A stretch of 17,885 nucleotides of DNA from OPU3-GD-OMZ sp001901525 (GTDB lineage Bacteria > Pseudomonadota > Gammaproteobacteria > Methylococcales > Methylomonadaceae), in NCBI GenBank assembly GCA_963981505.1, contig CAXCEI010000033.1, forward strand, positions 1-17,885. Direction: 5' to 3'. Position numbers and translations under genes: made by a program. The notes beneath the pieces were generated by a model. That model did not search any database and was not told where the DNA came from. It saw only the letters and a program-made list of their open reading frames with translations. Positions 14,209 through 17,885 of the stretch are shown here, piece by piece (within the stretch, counting starts at the first letter, position 1; the number at the start of each line of letters is the position of its first letter).

Positions 14209-15159
14209 TCATAATCGCGTTAACAACGTTGTTATTTTCGTAGGTAACTCGGCCGTCACAGTAAAAGGTTGCTCTGTTTCCGGGTGTTTAAAGGTCAGTT
14301 GATGCGCATGTAACATTAATCGATCGAAACCGTTTGCTTTAAATGCGTTAACACTCTCCGTGTCACCATACCGCTCATCACCAACAATGGGATGCCCCAG
14401 CCATTTCGCATGGACTCTAATCTGATGGGTCCGCCCCGTTTTAGGCCGCGCCTCAACTAAGGTCGCAGTTTTATAAACCCCTAACCGCCTGAATGCCGTT
14501 TCAGCAGACTTACCTTGAGGACTGACAACAACCATACGCTCGCCGCCCTTGCTGATATTTTTCAATAACGGCACGTCAACCCACTGTTTTTGTTGTGGCC
14601 AGACTCCCACCAATAACGCTAAATACGTTTTGGAAACACCATCACCCCGAAAATATTCGTGCAATTTTCGCAGTGCGCTGCGTTTTTTAGCAACAATCAA
14701 ACACCCTGATGTATCCTTATCCAGTCGATGCACCAACTCCAAAAAACGGTGATCCGGACGAATTTCGCGTAAACCCTCAATTATTCCAGACCGAACGCCA
14801 CTGCCACCATGCACAGGAAACCCAGACGGTTTATTAAGAACCAATAAACTCGCGTCTTCATACAAAATATCATCGACTAAACTGTGCCGCAAGCGCTGCG
14901 GAACAAACACCTTGTCTGTTTGAATATCCATACGCACCGGGGGGATCCGTACTAAATCATTCATTGCGAGACGTACTGTCGCTTTACACCGTTTTTTATT
15001 AACCCGCACTTCACCTTTTCGAAGCATTCGGTAGATCCGACTTTTTGGAACCCCCTTTAAGACAGCAATTAAAAAGTTATCAACCCGCTGCCCCTCATGT
15101 TTCTCACCGATTTCTACATACTGAACGTTCTGTGTACTACCAAGAATATTGTTTGCCAT
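14209..15159 (-). CDS. rluC: 23S rRNA pseudouridine synthase RluC
   Basis: RluC converts U955, U2504 and U2580 of 23S rRNA to pseudouridine in E. coli. The 316-aa protein (E. coli 319) has an N-terminal S4 RNA-binding domain (about 19-70, RVDNFLIAVLKGVPKSRIYRMLRKG) and the RluA-type catalytic domain with HRLDKDTSG, where D147 is the catalytic aspartate. The C-terminal RTHQIRVHAKWLGHPIVGD motif is also present. The divergent arrangement with rne is the standard gammaproteobacterial one, which favours RluC over RluD. No clear ribosome-binding site is seen before the ATG; the upstream sequence is very AT-rich. Confidence 0.93.
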   Translation of the reverse strand: MANNILGSTQNVQYVEIGEKHEGQRVDNFLIAVLKGVPKSRIYRMLRKGEVRVNKKRCKATVRLAMNDLVRIPPVRMDIQTDKVFVPQRLRHSLVDDILYEDASLLVLNKPSGFPVHGGSGVRSGIIEGLREIRPDHRFLELVHRLDKDTSGCLIVAKKRSALRKLHEYFRGDGVSKTYLALLVGVWPQQKQWVDVPLLKNISKGGERMVVVSPQGKSAETAFRRLGVYKTATLVEARPKTGRTHQIRVHAKWLGHPIVGDERYGDTESVNAFKANGFDRLMLHAHQLTFKHPETEQPFTVTAELPTKITTLLTRL

Positions 15160-15299
15160 TTATTCAAAAATCTATATTTTTTATCTAAAAAAACCAAAAA
15201 AAGTCTATTTGCACCCAAAACCACTATAAACGATCATTACACGTTCTATGCGCACTGTAGTTAATAATTAACAATAATACAGCAAATCAACGATTTAAA
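15160..15299. other. AT-rich region upstream of rluC, with a palindrome
   Basis: This part of the 661-bp rluC-rne gap is AT-rich and has many weak promoter-like hexamers on the minus strand, none convincing. At 15260-15272 there is a perfect palindrome, GTTAAT-A-ATTAAC. It is placed where an operator for either gene could be, but no regulator is encoded here. Confidence 0.4.
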
Positions 15300-15328
15300 T
15301 TGCTGTAATACTATTATATTGGTATATT
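15300..15328 (+). promoter_or_regulatory. Candidate rne promoter
   Basis: TTGCTG (15300-15305), a 17-bp spacer and TATATT (15323-15328) form a plausible sigma-70 promoter. Transcription would start near 15335, giving an rne leader of about 486 nt. E. coli rne is also known for a long leader (361 nt from its main promoter). The AT-rich setting makes chance matches possible. Confidence 0.5.
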
Positions 15329-15564
15329 GGGGTGTTAGAGAGTAAATGATCAAGGTTTACGAATAATTCAAGCTCAAAAGGCTTGTCGTGGGCTTATTTA
15401 TAACGGATTTCAAGCTTATAGCCTGTCGACTAAAAAAACGAACCGGCAAGAAGCTAACCAATGTGGTAAAAAATTAAACACTTGAACTCTCTCTTCCACA
15501 TGACTACGTTATAGCCTCAACATAAAAGAATTTGGGTTTTATCACTCTACCCGAGATGAGTGAA

Positions 15565-15598
15565 AACAAGCGTCCTGCTTAGGGGTCTTGTTGTTTTT
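15565..15598 (+). promoter_or_regulatory. Terminator-like stem-loop in the rne leader
   Basis: AACAAG pairs with CTTGTT; after two mismatches TCCT pairs with AGGG around loop GCTT. The stem is followed by GTTTTT. The shape resembles an intrinsic terminator with an imperfect stem, so it could be an attenuator or simply a leader hairpin. Confidence 0.4.
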
Positions 15599-15601
15599 AA
15601 G

Positions 15602-15640
15602 CGCTGCAACCCGCTCAGTTACAAATACTCAGCGGCAGCG
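15602..15640 (+). promoter_or_regulatory. Bulged stem-loop, candidate RNase E sensor hairpin
   Basis: CGCTG (15602-15606) pairs with CAGCG (15636-15640). After a one-sided CAAC bulge, CCGCT pairs with AGCGG, then a C-C mismatch and two pairs close the nine-base loop TTACAAATA. This is the most stable structure in the leader. A bulged stem with an A/U-rich loop is what one would expect of an hp2-like element, but I cannot align it to a reference. Confidence 0.5.
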
Positions 15641-15820
15641 ACAGACTTTCCATAACCCATTAGCACAGAGCTAATGAGATGAAACCTTTAAGGTTTACAG
15701 ACATTATAACGATGAAAGTTGACAAAGAAAAACACAGCCCCAGCCACCAACGTTAACTACGTTGTGAATTAACCATTAGAACATGAATTAAATGGAGCAG
15801 GATGAACAAGGACATACATA

Positions 15821-17885
15821 ATGAAAAGAATGCTTATCAACGCTACGCAATCAGAAGAATTGCGCGTTGCTTTAGTCGACGGGCAAAGCCTTTATGACTT
15901 CGATATTGAAATACCATCAAAAGAACAAAAAAAATCCAACGTCTATAAGGGTATTATCACTCGTGTAGAACCCAGCTTAGAAGCCGTTTTTGTTAACTAT
16001 ACTGATGGCAAACATGGTTTTTTACCCTTCAAGGAAATTGCACCTAAATACAGTGGCAACTCACGATCTAAGATTAAGGAAACACTTAAAGAAGGTCAGG
16101 AGATTGTGGTCCAGATAGAAAAGGAAGAGCGTGGTAATAAAGGCGCAGCACTGACCACCTATTTGAGTCTTGCAGGGACCTACCTCGTCGTTATGCCGAA
16201 CAACCCGAAAGCGGGCGGTATTTCGCGTCGTATTGAAGGGGATACGCGCAATGAACTCCGTGAAGCAATGGCTGATCTCGTTATTCCTGAAGATATGGGC
16301 GTTATTGTCCGCACTGCGGGCTGTGGAAAAAACACTGAAGAATTGCAATGGGATTTAGACTATTTAGTGAAACTTGCTAATGCGATTGAAACAACGGCGC
16401 AGGAGAAAAAGGCACCCGCTCTAATCTTTCAAGAAAGCAATGTTATTATTCGGGCACTGCGCGATCACTTGCGTAATGATATTGATGAAATAATCGTTGA
16501 TGATCCTGAGTCATTTAACCTTGTTCAGTCCTTTTTAACACAGGTTATGCCGGCCTTTCTTCCTAAAGCCAAGCTATACAATGAAAGCGTACCGTTATTT
16601 AACCGCTATCAAATAGAATCACAAATTGAACTGGCTTATTCACGCGAAGTACCTCTGCCTTCCGGTGGCTCAATCATCATTGACTACACAGAAGCATTAA
16701 CTTCCGTTGACATCAACTCCGCACGATCAACTAAAGGCAGTGATATTGAAGAAACCGCACTGAATACCAACCTTGAAGCTGCTGACGAAATTGCCAAACA
16801 ATTTAGGATCCGGGATCTAGGCGGTCTTTTTGTCATTGATTTTATCGATATGATGGCTAATAAAAATCAACGCGCTGTTGAAAACCGTCTGCGAGATGCA
16901 CTCAAGATTGACCGTGCTCGTATTCAAACCAGCCGCATTTCACGCTTTGGTTTATTAGAAATGTCCCGCCAACGCATTCAACCGTCACTCGGCGAATCGA
17001 CGCAACTCACCTGTCCGCGGTGTGAAGGACAAGGCGCTATTAGAAATGTAGAATCTGTTGCGCTTTCAGTATTACGATTAATAGAAGAAGAAGCAATGAA
17101 ACCGGCTACCGCTAAGGTCATTATTCATCTGCCTATTGAGTCCGCCACCTTTCTACTCAATGAAAAACGACAAATCATTGAACAAATTGAACAACGCTTA
17201 CAAGTGGGTATTGTTATTCTTCCCAGCAAACACATGGAAACCCCTGCGTATGAACTAGAACGCATTAAAGCTACCGACCCTGACGAAGATGTCCAAAGTT
17301 ATGAAAACATCCAGAGTGAAACAATTAACATCCCTGATTTTGCCCAAAAAGCACCTGTAAGTAACGACAATACGGCAATCAAAAATTTCCTTCCAGAATC
17401 ACCGGCTCCTGAAAAAACAGAGCCTGTAAAAGTTGGATTTTTTAAACGCTTATTTGGCAAACCTGACAGTTCAACAACGAACAAGATACCTCAGGAACCT
17501 ACACACTTTGAAGACGGTTACGTAAGAGGCGCTACTGACGAGGAGAAAAAACATACCCCCTCTAAGCGACGCCCACGTAATGCAAATCGCAATAACCGCA
17601 ATAACCGCAATAACCGCAATAATCGGAATAATCAAGCCAATCGCAGCCCATCACCTAACCGTAACACTCCAGAGACCGCTGTTACAGAAGAGAACCGCGG
17701 GAACATAGTAGAATCGGCTAATGATGACCGCGGCAACGTAACAGAGCCCAGCATCCGTAGCAACCAAAACACCCGCAGCAATCGTAACAATCGAAGCAAC
17801 CGAGATAATCGAAACACTCGCAACACCGAGAACCGTGAAAGCACCGCTTCATCTGCTACCGTTGCAAGCACTACAGCAAAAAAGA
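15821..17885 (+). CDS. rne: Ribonuclease E, N-terminal 688 codons, runs off the window
   Basis: RNase E is the main endonuclease of mRNA decay and rRNA/tRNA processing, and the scaffold of the degradosome at the inner membrane. The frame from ATG 15821 (MKRMLINATQSEELRVALVDGQ, near identical to E. coli) stays open to the window end. Visible parts are the S1 domain (about 35-120), the DNase I-like core with magnesium ligands D297 (VDINSAR) and D340 (IDFIDM), six less than E. coli D303 and D346, and the zinc link C398/C401 (CPRCEG). The C-terminal half begins near 510. GFFKRLFGK (539-547) could be the membrane-targeting helix, and Arg/Asn-rich RNA-binding-like segments follow at 581-604 and 646-674. 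The ribosome-binding site AAGGA lies 8 nt upstream. The distal degradosome-binding tail is outside the window. Confidence 0.97.
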   Translation, partial: MKRMLINATQSEELRVALVDGQSLYDFDIEIPSKEQKKSNVYKGIITRVEPSLEAVFVNYTDGKHGFLPFKEIAPKYSGNSRSKIKETLKEGQEIVVQIEKEERGNKGAALTTYLSLAGTYLVVMPNNPKAGGISRRIEGDTRNELREAMADLVIPEDMGVIVRTAGCGKNTEELQWDLDYLVKLANAIETTAQEKKAPALIFQESNVIIRALRDHLRNDIDEIIVDDPESFNLVQSFLTQVMPAFLPKAKLYNESVPLFNRYQIESQIELAYSREVPLPSGGSIIIDYTEALTSVDINSARSTKGSDIEETALNTNLEAADEIAKQFRIRDLGGLFVIDFIDMMANKNQRAVENRLRDALKIDRARIQTSRISRFGLLEMSRQRIQPSLGESTQLTCPRCEGQGAIRNVESVALSVLRLIEEEAMKPATAKVIIHLPIESATFLLNEKRQIIEQIEQRLQVGIVILPSKHMETPAYELERIKATDPDEDVQSYENIQSETINIPDFAQKAPVSNDNTAIKNFLPESPAPEKTEPVKVGFFKRLFGKPDSSTTNKIPQEPTHFEDGYVRGATDEEKKHTPSKRRPRNANRNNRNNRNNRNNRNNQANRSPSPNRNTPETAVTEENRGNIVESANDDRGNVTEPSIRSNQNTRSNRNNRSNRDNRNTRNTENRESTASSATVASTTAKK
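17588..17632 (+). repeat. Five tandem 9-bp units encoding Arg-Asn-Asn in rne
   Basis: CGCAATAAC occurs three times, then CGCAATAAT and CGGAATAAT, in frame, giving five Arg-Asn-Asn units (residues 590-604). The near-perfect DNA repeat suggests recent slippage-driven change in an unstructured part of RNase E. A diverged Arg-Asn-Ser-rich block follows at 17756-17842. Confidence 0.9.

Larger units (their letters stand above)
15336..15820 (+). promoter_or_regulatory. Long structured 5' leader of rne
   Basis: A non-coding leader with a series of stem-loops: 15369-15385 (CAAGCT/GGCTTG), 15542-15563 (TCACTC/GAGTGA), 15565-15592, 15602-15640, 15658-15676 (seven perfect pairs), 15682-15696 (AAACC/GGTTT) and 15748-15764 (CAACG/CGTTG). 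In E. coli, RNase E represses its own synthesis by binding and cleaving its leader, with a conserved stem-loop (hp2) as the sensor. The position and structure here suggest the same autoregulation. The stems are directly visible; the regulatory role is inferred from the family. Confidence 0.65.

Noticed and set aside
15260..15272. Match of the palindrome to the eukaryotic HNF1 consensus
   Set aside because: It is a coincidence of an AT-rich palindrome in a bacterial chromosome.
17632..17871. Minus-strand ORF with Leu/Arg repeats opposite the RNase E tail
   Set aside because: It is the antisense shadow of the Asn/Arg repeat region in rne; its low-complexity sequence is explained by that repeat.

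Overview
The window reads as a stretch of ordinary chromosome from a gammaproteobacterium of moderate GC content. The evidence is the FabA/FabB pair of anaerobic unsaturated fatty acid synthesis, a long RNase E divergent from rluC with an extended 5' leader, the 4.5S RNA-dnaX-ybaB-recR block, oligoribonuclease and TtcA. Many proteins keep catalytic residues at or near the E. coli numbers. I cannot place it to genus. I see no transposase, integrase, CRISPR array, prophage or toxin-antitoxin pair, and no foreign-looking segment.

Layout. From 1 to about 7511 nearly everything is on the minus strand, in this transcription order: orn, a fused CrcB/Fluc fluoride-channel gene, an intrinsic terminator, serS, a small secreted Sel1-repeat gene, gltX, fabA, fabB, a second terminator, ttcA and tRNA-Ser(UGA). 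From 7605 to 9735 two overlapping plus-strand genes encode an M48 (Ste24-like) membrane protease and RsgA. From 9754 to 15159 the minus strand carries, in transcription order, rluC, sppA, the 4.5S RNA gene, dnaX, ybaB, recR and a HIT-family gene. From 15300 onward the plus strand carries a probable promoter, a leader of about 490 nt rich in stem-loops, and rne, which is open to the window edge (688 codons, no frameshift).

Functional themes are tRNA charging and modification (serS, gltX, ttcA, tRNA-Ser), RNA turnover and ribosome maturation (orn, rne, rsgA, rluC, 4.5S RNA), fatty acid synthesis (fabA, fabB), replication and repair (dnaX, recR, ybaB) and membrane protein quality control (M48 protease, SppA). 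Five start codons are placed downstream of the longest possible ORF (fabB, serS, orn, dnaX, the Sel1 gene), from ribosome-binding sites and family N-termini.

The least ordinary item is the CrcB protein. It has a standard four-helix Fluc unit followed by a degenerate second copy that has lost its first helix. The resulting seven-helix layout should force the second copy into inverted orientation, which would fix in one chain the antiparallel arrangement that Fluc channels normally reach as dual-topology homodimers. Also worth attention are terminators immediately upstream of serS and ttcA, the structured rne leader, and an Asn/Arg tandem repeat in the RNase E tail.
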